From: a virus
Virus record (IMG/VR): IMGVR_UViG_3300007735_000913
Location: 1-22,870 of that record
Reading direction: 5' to 3' (one strand)
Length of the DNA stretch: 22,870 nt
The notes below the pieces were generated by a model, which saw only the letters and a list, made by a program, of their open reading frames with translations, did no database searches and was not told where the DNA came from. Shown here one piece after another: positions 6,167 through 10,268 of the stretch (position 1 is the first letter of the stretch; each line of letters begins with the position of its first letter). The position numbers and the translations under genes are program-made.

Positions 6167-6216
6167 TTGGAGATTTATCTCCATATTCCAGGTAATCTAA
6201 TAATCTTTTAGATTAC
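6166..6216 (+). other. Two inter-tRNA hairpins after tRNA-Asp
   Basis: GGAGAT-TT-ATCTCC (6169-6182) abuts the discriminator base like the trailer of tRNA-Arg. GTAATCTA (6192-6199) pairs perfectly with TAGATTAC (6209-6216). Neither is followed by a T-run, so RNA processing or stability roles fit better than termination. Confidence 0.45.
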
Positions 6217-6223
6217 TCTGCGT

Positions 6224-6299
6224 GCCGTAGTAGACAAACTGGTTAAAGTCATCACCCTTTCAAGGTGAATTTTTGGGGGTTCGACTCCCCTCTACGGTG
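6224..6299 (+). tRNA. tRNA-Glu (UUC)
   Basis: Acceptor GCCGTAG/CTACGGT (G1.U72), D stem GAC/GTC, anticodon arm TCACC-CTTTCAA-GGTGA (anticodon TTC), T arm GGGGG-TTCGACT-CCCCT, G73. A TTCCCA/TGGGAA hairpin follows at 6300-6316. Confidence 0.88.
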
Positions 6300-6327
6300 T
6301 TCCCAATAAATGGGAAATTAGTTAAAA

Positions 6328-6399
6328 CCGGGTGTAGTAGAAAAGTTATAACTCTGCGTTTGGGACGCAGCAAAGAGGGGGCAGTACCTTCCACTCGGA
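6328..6399 (+). tRNA. tRNA-Pro (UGG) with non-canonical T loop
   Basis: Acceptor CCGGGTG/CACTCGG with the C1-G72 typical of bacterial tRNA-Pro, anticodon arm CTGCG-TTTGGGA-CGCAG (anticodon TGG, G37), A73. The T stem GAGGG/CCTTC forms, but the loop is GGCAGTA instead of TTCRANY, and the D stem (GTAG/TAAC) has one mismatch. It is a tRNA by position and anticodon arm, but its elbow may be altered. Confidence 0.75.
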
Positions 6400-6400
6400 T

Positions 6401-6418
6401 TGAGAACTTAAGTTCTCA
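6401..6418 (+). repeat. 18-bp perfect palindrome between tRNAs
   Basis: TGAGAACTT followed by its exact reverse complement, 1 nt after tRNA-Pro and 27 nt before tRNA-Leu. No T-run follows. Possible processing hairpin or protein-binding site. Confidence 0.6.
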
Positions 6419-6445
6419 CCTTCCCATTCGTACATCTTGTGCCTT

Positions 6446-6518
6446 GCCCTAGTATTCCAACGGTAGAGAAAATGAACTTAAAATTCATACAGTGTAAGTT
6501 CGAATCTTATCTAGGGTA
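6446..6518 (+). tRNA. tRNA with UAA anticodon (Leu) but class I architecture
   Basis: Acceptor GCCCTAG/CTAGGGT (G1.U72), D arm TTCC/AGAA with one mismatch, anticodon arm ATGAA-CTTAAAA-TTCAT (anticodon TAA), variable loop of only about 5 nt, T arm GTAAG-TTCGAAT-CTTAT, A73. Bacterial tRNA-Leu normally has a long class II variable arm, which is missing here. Confidence 0.82.
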
Positions 6519-6547
6519 TTGACTATCTTTCATAGATAGTCTATAAT
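6519..6547 (+). promoter_or_regulatory. Sigma70-type promoter inside the tRNA cluster with a perfect inverted repeat as spacer
   Basis: TTGACT (6519-6524), 17 nt, TATAAT (6542-6547). GACTATCT (6521-6528) and AGATAGTC (6534-6541) are exact inverted repeats with a TTCAT loop, so the hairpin fills the promoter. It directly precedes tRNA-Ser. Confidence 0.8.
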
Positions 6548-6551
6548 TAAA

Positions 6552-6633
6552 GGAGAATAGCACCGATGGTCGGTAAATCGTCTTGAAAACGATGCCAGAC
6601 GAAAGTCTGATTGTTCGATTCAATTATTCTCCG
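6552..6633 (+). tRNA. tRNA-Ser (UGA), copy 1
   Basis: Class II tRNA: acceptor GGAGAAT/ATTCTCC, D stem ACC/GGT, anticodon arm ATCGT-CTTGAAA-ACGAT (anticodon TGA), variable arm CAGAC-GAAA-GTCTG, T arm GATTG-TTCGATT-CAATT, G73. A second copy at 9785 differs by compensatory base pairs. Confidence 0.93.
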
Positions 6634-6678
6634 TTGGTAGTCGTTAGGCACATATCCTAAAAAGACGCCACATTTATA

Positions 6679-6750
6679 CCTCTGGTGGTCTATTGGTAAG
6701 GACAGGAAGACAATGCACTTGGGTACTGAGTTCGATTCTCAGCCAGAGGA
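6679..6750 (+). tRNA. tRNA-like gene 2, anticodon unresolved
   Basis: Acceptor CCTCTGG/CCAGAGG, D arm GTCT-ATTGGTAA-GGAC, T arm CTGAG-TTCGATT-CTCAG, A73: all well paired and correctly spaced. The anticodon arm AGGAAGACAATGCACTTGGGTA does not fold, and it shares GACAGG-n-AGACAATGCACTTGG with tRNA-like gene 1 although the acceptor and T stems differ. Assigned as tRNA-like only. Confidence 0.55.
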
Positions 6751-6761
6751 AACTTTATTTT

Positions 6762-6832
6762 GGGGGATTAGTTAAACGGTATAACAGGTGCTTTGCAAGT
6801 ACTCATTAACAGTTCGATTCTGTTATCTTCCA
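6762..6832 (+). tRNA. tRNA-Ala (UGC)
   Basis: Acceptor GGGGGAT/ATCTTCC with G3.U70 and G4.U69, D stem GTTA/TAAC, anticodon arm GGTGC-TTTGCAA-GTACT (anticodon TGC), T arm AACAG-TTCGATT-CTGTT, A73. The G3.U70 pair is the alanine identity element. Confidence 0.9.
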
Positions 6833-6857
6833 TTTAACATCATTTCATAAATCGTGC

Positions 6858-6865
6858 TATAAATA
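6858..6865 (+). promoter_or_regulatory. Late-promoter-like TATAAATA upstream of the tmRNA
   Basis: A perfect TATAAATA about 30 nt upstream of the P2 3' strand of the tmRNA acceptor piece. It could start the tmRNA precursor late in infection; transcription from the upstream tRNA promoters is also possible. Confidence 0.45.
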
Positions 6866-6997
6866 TTGATGTTGAAGAGATTGGAAAGTCTGATGAACGA
6901 CACGAGAGTTCGAATCTCTCCAGATCCATTACTTGGGTCTGCTCTGGAATCGACCGTTCATAAAGGTTCTAATTGTTGACGCAACAAACAAACAAAC

Positions 6998-7048
6998 GCA
7001 AACAAAATTGTTGCATTTTCGAGGACTTCTGTACCTTCTTTAGTATAG
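6998..7048 (+). other. tmRNA tag-peptide reading frame, 16 codons plus TAG
   Basis: GCA AAC AAA ATT GTT GCA TTT TCG... encodes ANKIVAFSRTSVPSLV. The start ANKIV-FSR matches marine picocyanobacterial tags as I remember them (ANKIVSFSRQTAPVAA in Prochlorococcus), with the same length of 16. The C-terminus is SLV instead of VAA. Confidence 0.88.
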
Positions 7049-7070
7049 AACTCTAACGAATTAAAAATAC

Positions 7071-7095
7071 AGAGGGTCTTATGCCCTCTTTTTTA
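7071..7095 (+). terminator. Rho-independent terminator of the tmRNA
   Basis: AGAGGG, 7-nt loop, CCCTCT, TTTTT, 22 nt after the tag stop codon. Confidence 0.88.
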
Positions 7096-7102
7096 TGTCA
7101 TT

Positions 7103-7160
7103 GTGCCACTTGAAGAACTGGTAGAAAGTTCTTACTAAATTGGATTGAGTGTGCTATGAT
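7103..7160 (+). promoter_or_regulatory. GTGCCACTT-type promoter element, copy 2
   Basis: GTGCCACTT (7103-7111) and TATGAT (7155-7160), 52 nt apart first base to first base. An AAGAACT/AGTTCTT hairpin (7113-7133) lies between. It follows the tmRNA terminator and precedes the nuclease gene by 27 nt. Confidence 0.55.
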
Positions 7161-7186
7161 TACAGAGTAATCAAAAAAACCAACCA

Positions 7187-7717
7187 ATGTTCCATTCCAT
7201 TTTTGAAGATGGTTCTCTCCAAGATTATATCGATCAAAATGTACAAGATCCTTGGATTGGTACACATTTTGAAGGTTATGTGTTTATGTCACCAAGACAC
7301 AAAGGTATTTTTGGTGAAAGATTTGTTTCTAAGTATTTTGTGTTGAGGGGAAGTAAAGTAGAAAAACCAAAAAATACTGGACACGATAGAATAATTGATG
7401 ATAAATTTTCAGAGATCAAGTTTTCTCTTGCTACCCGTGGTAAAAAAGGTAAAATAAATGAAGATCAGTTTATCATAAATCACGTCTCAAAATGTAAAGA
7501 TTGGGAACGTCTTGTTTTCTTTGGTATAAATCCATCTGAAGAAGACTGCCGTTTATTTTGGTTCTCTAAAGAAGATTTTATTCAGCACCTTGAGAGTGAT
7601 AAATGTTTATTTGAACCTCAACAAGCTGGTAAAACTGGTGGTAATGATGATTATATCTGTAAAAATATCAATAAATTGAGGAGTATGCCTTTTGTAAAGT
7701 CTATAGATCAATGGTAA
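7187..7717 (+). CDS. PD-(D/E)xK restriction-endonuclease-like protein
   Basis: A 176-aa protein carrying a PD-(D/E)xK-type active-site pattern: IFGERFVSKY (Glu44), GHDRII (Asp67) and FSEIKFS (Glu76, Lys78), i.e. D-x8-E-x-K, in the usual order. After this comes a strand-like segment WERLVFFGINP, as in type II restriction enzymes. The context supports it: its stop codon overlaps the start of a methyltransferase stub, and a complete but frameshifted methyltransferase follows. Specificity cannot be read from the sequence. It could act as a phage-encoded restriction enzyme, a host-DNA-degrading nuclease or a homing enzyme. It is transcribed from the GTGCCACTT-type promoter upstream. Confidence 0.65.
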   Translation: MFHSIFEDGSLQDYIDQNVQDPWIGTHFEGYVFMSPRHKGIFGERFVSKYFVLRGSKVEKPKNTGHDRIIDDKFSEIKFSLATRGKKGKINEDQFIINHVSKCKDWERLVFFGINPSEEDCRLFWFSKEDFIQHLESDKCLFEPQQAGKTGGNDDYICKNINKLRSMPFVKSIDQW

Positions 7718-7797
7718 ATCTTCATTTAGGTGATTGTTTCCCAATTACAAATAGATATTTTGCTAAATTTGACTTGGTTTATAAATCATGCTAAAAT
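7711..7797 (+). pseudogene. N-terminal stub of a DNA methyltransferase
   Basis: The ATG overlaps the nuclease stop codon (ATGGTAA). The 28-aa product starts MVNLHLGDCF and has FDLVYKSC near the end, like the beginning of beta-class methyltransferases (VNLHLGDC...IDLVLTDPPY), but it stops just where the catalytic DPPY would be expected. A sigma70-type promoter occupies its 3' end, suggesting that later sequence replaced the rest of the gene. The original partner of the nuclease may have been lost here. Confidence 0.45.
7769..7797 (+). promoter_or_regulatory. Sigma70-type promoter, TTGACT-N17-TAAAAT
   Basis: TTGACT 7769-7774, TAAAAT 7792-7797, 17-nt spacer, 45 nt upstream of the methyltransferase ATG. 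Confidence 0.7.
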
Positions 7798-7841
7798 TAA
7801 TATGTCACATCAAGAACGGAATAGAATTTAATCTAACATAA

Positions 7842-8658
7842 ATGACTATATTTAATATTCACAAAGAAGATTATGTAGGGGAGATTGTACCCAATAGTTT
7901 AGTCAGGGCGGATTGTCTTGATGCTATGAAGTACATTGCAGATGGATCAGTAGATCTGATTCTCTGCGATCTCCCCTACGGTTAGCACTACTGCTTGCAA
8001 ATGGGATAGTATTATTCCATTGGATAAGTTATGGGAACAGTATAATCGTATTTGTAAGAAAGATGGTGCAATGGTGTTCACTGCGGCACAACCATTTACT
8101 ACTATACTTGCAGAATCTAATCTTGAGAACTTTCGCTATGAATGGATTTGGGAAAAACCTCAAGGAACTAATCCAATGAATGCCAAGATTATGCCACTCA
8201 AATCACACGAAAACATTTTGGTATTTTATAGAAAGAAACCAACATATAATCCTCAGATGTGGTATTCAACTCCTTATAGTGGTTTCTCATCAGATACCAG
8301 TAAGATTGGTGAAGTTTATGGTAGTGCAAAGAGTAAGCATCGTGACAATCCAGAGGGATCAAGATATCCCAAAACAGTATTGCGATTCAAACAAGAAAAA
8401 GGTTTGCATCCTACACAGAAACCTGTAGAAATGATGGAATATTTAATTAAGACATATTCTAATGAGGGTGATGTTGTACTGGACAATACTATGGGTAGTG
8501 GTACAACTGGTGTTGCCTGCATAAATACAAATAGAAATTTTATTGGAATTGAAATGGAAGAAAATTATTATAAACTTTCAGAACAGAGGATTTCGAGCAC
8601 TGTGCCACTTACTAAACCGGCACATAACACCAGCAATGCCCTTGCAGACCTGCTATAA
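7842..8658 (+). pseudogene. Beta-class DNA methyltransferase interrupted by a frameshift
   Basis: Frame 1 (ATG 7842) reads 47 codons to the catalytic motif IV, LILCDLPYG, then hits TAG at 7983. The +1 frame continues as TTACKWDSIIPLDKLWEQ, the normal continuation of this family, through a target-recognition region (EWIWEKPQGTNPMNAK) to LHPTQKPVEMMEYLI and SAM-binding motif I, VLDNTMGSGTTGVA. Motif IV before motif I defines the beta class (adenine-N6 or cytosine-N4). An extra TAGC between GGT and ACT explains the shift. The ORF from ATG 8020 lacks DPPY and should be inactive alone. Alternatives are +1 programmed frameshifting at GGT-TAG-C or a sequencing error. Confidence 0.8.
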
Positions 8659-8659
8659 T
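8602..8659 (+). promoter_or_regulatory. GTGCCACTT-type promoter element, copy 3
   Basis: GTGCCACTT (8602-8610) and a consensus TATAAT (8654-8659), 52 nt apart, inside the 3' end of the methyltransferase. Here TGTGCC also has an inverted partner GGCACA 12 nt away, suggesting a dimeric binding site. Confidence 0.55.
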
Positions 8660-8686
8660 TAAAGAGGAATTGATATAAGTGATTAT

Positions 8687-8776
8687 ATGTTTGAAATGTG
8701 TGAATCTAATTGGGAATCAGTAATTGATACTGATGAAGGTGATTGGTTCAATTCCGTCTGGGGGATCTTGACATAA
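8687..8776 (+). CDS. Very small acidic ORF, 29 aa
   Basis: MFEMCESNWESVIDTDEGDWFNSVWGILT, strongly acidic and Trp-rich. It starts about 20 nt after the predicted start point of the third GTGCCACTT-type promoter, and its stop codon lies inside the next promoter. Shine-Dalgarno is weak (AGAGG is about 17 nt upstream). Non-random composition suggests a real mini-protein, but there is no paralogue or domain to confirm it. Confidence 0.45.
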   Translation: MFEMCESNWESVIDTDEGDWFNSVWGILT

Positions 8777-8796
8777 TACTCATTATATCTTATAAT
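8768..8796 (+). promoter_or_regulatory. Consensus sigma70-type promoter, TTGACA-N17-TATAAT
   Basis: TTGACA 8768-8773, TATAAT 8791-8796, 17-nt spacer. It drives tRNA-Gly and tRNA-Met. A GGGAGA-GCAA-TCTCCC hairpin (8820-8835) lies in the leader, 7 nt before tRNA-Gly. Confidence 0.88.
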
Positions 8797-8842
8797 TACT
8801 TGGTGTGAAGGAAGTCGCCGGGAGAGCAATCTCCCAAAATTT

Positions 8843-8913
8843 GCGGATATGGTGTAGTGGCAACACAAGAGTTTTCCAAACTTTTATCCTCGGTTCAAAT
8901 CCGTGTATCCGCT
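8843..8913 (+). tRNA. tRNA-Gly (UCC)
   Basis: Acceptor GCGGATA/TATCCGC, D stem GTGT/ACAC, anticodon arm AGAGT-TTTCCAA-ACTTT (anticodon TCC), T arm CTCGG-TTCAAAT-CCGTG with one U.U mismatch, U73. A GCCCC/GGGGC hairpin (8916-8931) separates it from tRNA-Met. Confidence 0.9.
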
Positions 8914-8937
8914 CTTGCCCCCTTGTGGGGCATTCAA

Positions 8938-9009
8938 AGCAGAGTAGAACAGTAGTAGTTCGTCAGGTTCATACCCTGAAGGTCGTGGGTGCAATTCCCA
9001 CCTCTGCCA
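8938..9009 (+). tRNA. tRNA-Met (CAU)
   Basis: Acceptor AGCAGAG/CTCTGCC with an A1.C72 mismatch, D stem GAAC/GTTC, anticodon arm TCAGG-TTCATAC-CCTGA (anticodon CAT), T arm GTGGG-TGCAATT-CCCAC, A73. The unpaired 1-72 position is an initiator-tRNA feature, but the anticodon stem lacks three consecutive G-C pairs. Initiator, elongator and Ile (lysidine) identities cannot be separated with certainty. Confidence 0.85.
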
Positions 9010-9010
9010 T

Positions 9011-9018
9011 TATAAATA
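9011..9018 (+). promoter_or_regulatory. T4-type late promoter (TATAAATA) for the Dps gene
   Basis: A perfect TATAAATA starting 2 nt after tRNA-Met and 16 nt before the Dps ATG. Confidence 0.75.
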
Positions 9019-9034
9019 TAAACAAAAAAGTATA

Positions 9035-9469
9035 ATGGAAAAATTATATAAACTTTTAAGTGATGCTCAGTCGTCACTTTTTGTTTTATTTCACAAAACT
9101 TGGGTGTTTCATTGGAACGTTGTAGGAAGTGATTTTACTCAACTTCATCAACTTTTTGGTGGACAGTATGAAACAATGTTTGAAGAAATTGACAGACTCT
9201 CAGAACATATGAGATACTTGAATATTAAACCTTTAAGTTCTCTTTCAAGAATGCTTGAAGTAACTCAGATTAAAGAGGCAGCAAGTTCTACTGGATCGAA
9301 AGAAATGCTTCAAGAACTTCTTGATAATAATAATAAGTTTTGTGAATTGTTGAAAGATATTTCAGAAGAGTCTGAAGAGCAAAAGCAATATGCAACTGCT
9401 AACCTAGTCCAAGACTTAATGGAATCCCATGGAAAATTTGTCTGGCAATTAAAATCTCATTTACAATAG
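9035..9469 (+). CDS. dps: Dps-like ferritin-family protein
   Basis: A 144-aa four-helix DNA-protection/ferritin-like protein. The Dps signature is visible: FHKTWVFHWNVVGSDFTQLHQLF, with ferroxidase ligands His26 (FHWNV) and His38 (LHQLF), and FEEIDRLSEHMRYL with Asp53 and Glu57 in the D-x3-E pair. The position four residues after His38, Asp in E. coli Dps (Asp67), is Gly42 here, with another Gly next to it; the site may bind iron differently. Dps forms dodecamers that oxidise and store iron. In a phage it could protect DNA or the host from peroxide made during photosynthesis. Late promoter directly upstream; probably cotranscribed with the zinc-ribbon gene. Confidence 0.88.
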   Translation: MEKLYKLLSDAQSSLFVLFHKTWVFHWNVVGSDFTQLHQLFGGQYETMFEEIDRLSEHMRYLNIKPLSSLSRMLEVTQIKEAASSTGSKEMLQELLDNNNKFCELLKDISEESEEQKQYATANLVQDLMESHGKFVWQLKSHLQ

Positions 9470-9483
9470 ACGGAGTATAAACG

Positions 9484-9735
9484 ATGATAACGATCAGATG
9501 TAAATCCTGCAACAAAGAACTGGCAGGAAACTCGACAAAAACCGTAAGTTGTGGTTGTCCAAATATGGCAATAATCGCAGGTGATAAAATTTCTGCGGTT
9601 GATTTGAAGCAAGTGGTTATGCTAAACTCAATTAAAGAGACACCAAAAACAAATGTTCTGACACCAGAAGATCTTGCCTTTCAAGAGGAGAGAAGAAATC
9701 GTAAAGTAAGACGTTTAGATTTTGAAATACGATAA
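9484..9735 (+). CDS. Cyanophage-conserved zinc-ribbon-like protein, 83 aa
   Basis: The N-terminal knuckle CKSCNKEL (C-x2-C) and the second CGC at residues 23-25 could bind one zinc. The rest, GDKISAVDLKQVVMLNSIKE and LTPEDLAFQEERRNRKVRRLDFEIR, is helical and ends strongly basic. I recognise the overall pattern from T4-like cyanophages, where it is a conserved hypothetical. ACGGAG is placed 8 nt before the ATG. It follows dps with a 14-nt gap, so both are likely on one late transcript. Nucleic-acid binding is plausible but not shown. Confidence 0.82.
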   Translation: MITIRCKSCNKELAGNSTKTVSCGCPNMAIIAGDKISAVDLKQVVMLNSIKETPKTNVLTPEDLAFQEERRNRKVRRLDFEIR

Positions 9736-9784
9736 TTTGGTTGATTAGATTGTTAGTATTCATAATGCGAAACATTTGAGATAT

Positions 9785-9866
9785 GGAAAATAGCACGGAT
9801 GGTCCGTAAATCGTCTTGAAAACGATGCCAGACGAAAGTCTGATAGTTCGATTCTATTATTTTCCG
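9785..9866 (+). tRNA. tRNA-Ser (UGA), copy 2
   Basis: Same class II fold as the copy at 6552, with identical anticodon and variable arms. Acceptor GGAAAAT/ATTTTCC, D stem ACG/CGT and T arm GATAG/CTATT differ from copy 1 by paired compensatory changes. G73. Confidence 0.93.
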
Positions 9867-9868
9867 CT

Positions 9869-9876
9869 TATAAATA
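9869..9876 (+). promoter_or_regulatory. T4-type late promoter (TATAAATA)
   Basis: A perfect TATAAATA 3 nt after tRNA-Ser copy 2 and 24 nt before the ATG at 9900. Confidence 0.75.
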
Positions 9877-9899
9877 TAGAAAAATTTATTTTCGTTTTT

Positions 9900-10046
9900 A
9901 TGGACGACAGAACTCGTGAGAATTGGCAAAAAATTAAGGATACTATGGAGGCATCAGGAAACACTAAAAACATGTTCTACAAGAGAGCTTGTGAAGTAAT
10001 GAGAACTGGTGTTGACCCAATGGAAAAGATGTGGAATAATAAGTAA
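9900..10046 (+). CDS. Cyanophage-conserved small protein, 48 aa
   Basis: MDDRTRENWQKIKDTMEASGNTKNMFYKRACEVMRTGVDPMEKMWNNK. The start at 9900 is chosen because the longer open frame runs back through tRNA-Ser copy 2 and the late promoter. The helical sequence with SGNT-NMFYKRACE and TG-DPMEK is a recurring small protein in T4-like cyanophages, function unknown. It overlaps the HNH gene by one base (TAATG). Confidence 0.8.
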   Translation: MDDRTRENWQKIKDTMEASGNTKNMFYKRACEVMRTGVDPMEKMWNNK

Positions 10047-10243
10047 TGAAGAATGTTAATAAGTTATTGTGCGAGTATGGCAAACCAGCACCTATTGAAC
10101 TTGATCATATTAACGGAAACCATCAAGACAATCGTTTTGAGAATCTTCGTTTACTTTGTCCTAATTGTCATGCACAGACGGATACTTATAGAGGTAAAAA
10201 GAAAAAATGTGCATCAGGACAGTTTCAAAATTGCCTCTCTTGA
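10046..10243 (+). CDS. Truncated HNH endonuclease, 65 aa
   Basis: Contains the HNH core: IELDHINGNHQDNRFENLRLLCPNCHAQTDTYRG, i.e. DH, the central Asn, N-LRLLCPNCH and the zinc-binding C-P-N-C. Full-length phage enzymes of this type usually have an upstream zinc knuckle (C-x2-C...W.GK) and extra DNA-binding sequence. Here only MKNVNKLLCEYGKPAP precedes the core, so the first knuckle appears deleted. Probably a decayed homing endonuclease or an HNH fragment kept as a small protein. Translation would be coupled to the upstream gene through TAATG. Confidence 0.75.
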   Translation: MKNVNKLLCEYGKPAPIELDHINGNHQDNRFENLRLLCPNCHAQTDTYRGKKKKCASGQFQNCLS

Positions 10244-10268
10244 CTTTCGTTCCCAGTTCTTCTATAAT
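10240..10268 (+). promoter_or_regulatory. Sigma70-type promoter, TTGACT-N17-TATAAT
   Basis: TTGACT 10240-10245, TATAAT 10263-10268, 17-nt spacer. It overlaps the stop codon of the HNH gene and drives the two following genes. Confidence 0.88.

Larger units (their letters stand above)
6866..7095 (+). ncRNA. ssrA: Circularly permuted two-piece tmRNA (ssrA), phage-encoded
   Basis: Transfer-messenger RNA, which rescues stalled ribosomes and tags their products. Gene order is permuted as in cyanobacteria: the acceptor piece comes first, with T arm GAGAG-TTCGAAT-CTCTC (6904-6920), acceptor CAGATCC (6921-6927) and A73. After 6 nt (TTACTT) the coding piece starts with GGGTCTG (6935-6941), which pairs exactly with CAGATCC and gives the alanine-specific G3.U70. 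The tmRNA D-loop signature TGGAATCGAC follows. CGTTCAT (6955-6961) pairs with ATGAACG (6893-6899) as helix P2. A TTGTTG-ACG-CAACAA hairpin (PK1 position) precedes the resume codon. The tag frame 6998-7048 reads ANKIVAFSRTSVPSLV, stop TAG; a terminator closes the gene. The exact 5' end is uncertain. Confidence 0.92.

Noticed and set aside
6013-6195. + strand ORF of 60 aa
   Set aside because: Runs through tRNA-Lys and tRNA-Asp.
6631-6657. A third tRNA-like copy beginning CCGTTGGTAGTC
   Set aside because: Only the first 12 nt match tRNA-like gene 1, partly through the common GTTGG trailer; no D, anticodon or T arm follows.
8020-8658. Treating the 212-aa ORF as an intact methyltransferase
   Set aside because: It lacks the catalytic DPPY motif, which is in the upstream frame ending at 7985.
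8805-9035. + strand ORF of 76 aa
   Set aside because: Covers tRNA-Gly and tRNA-Met; the translation is of tRNA sequence.
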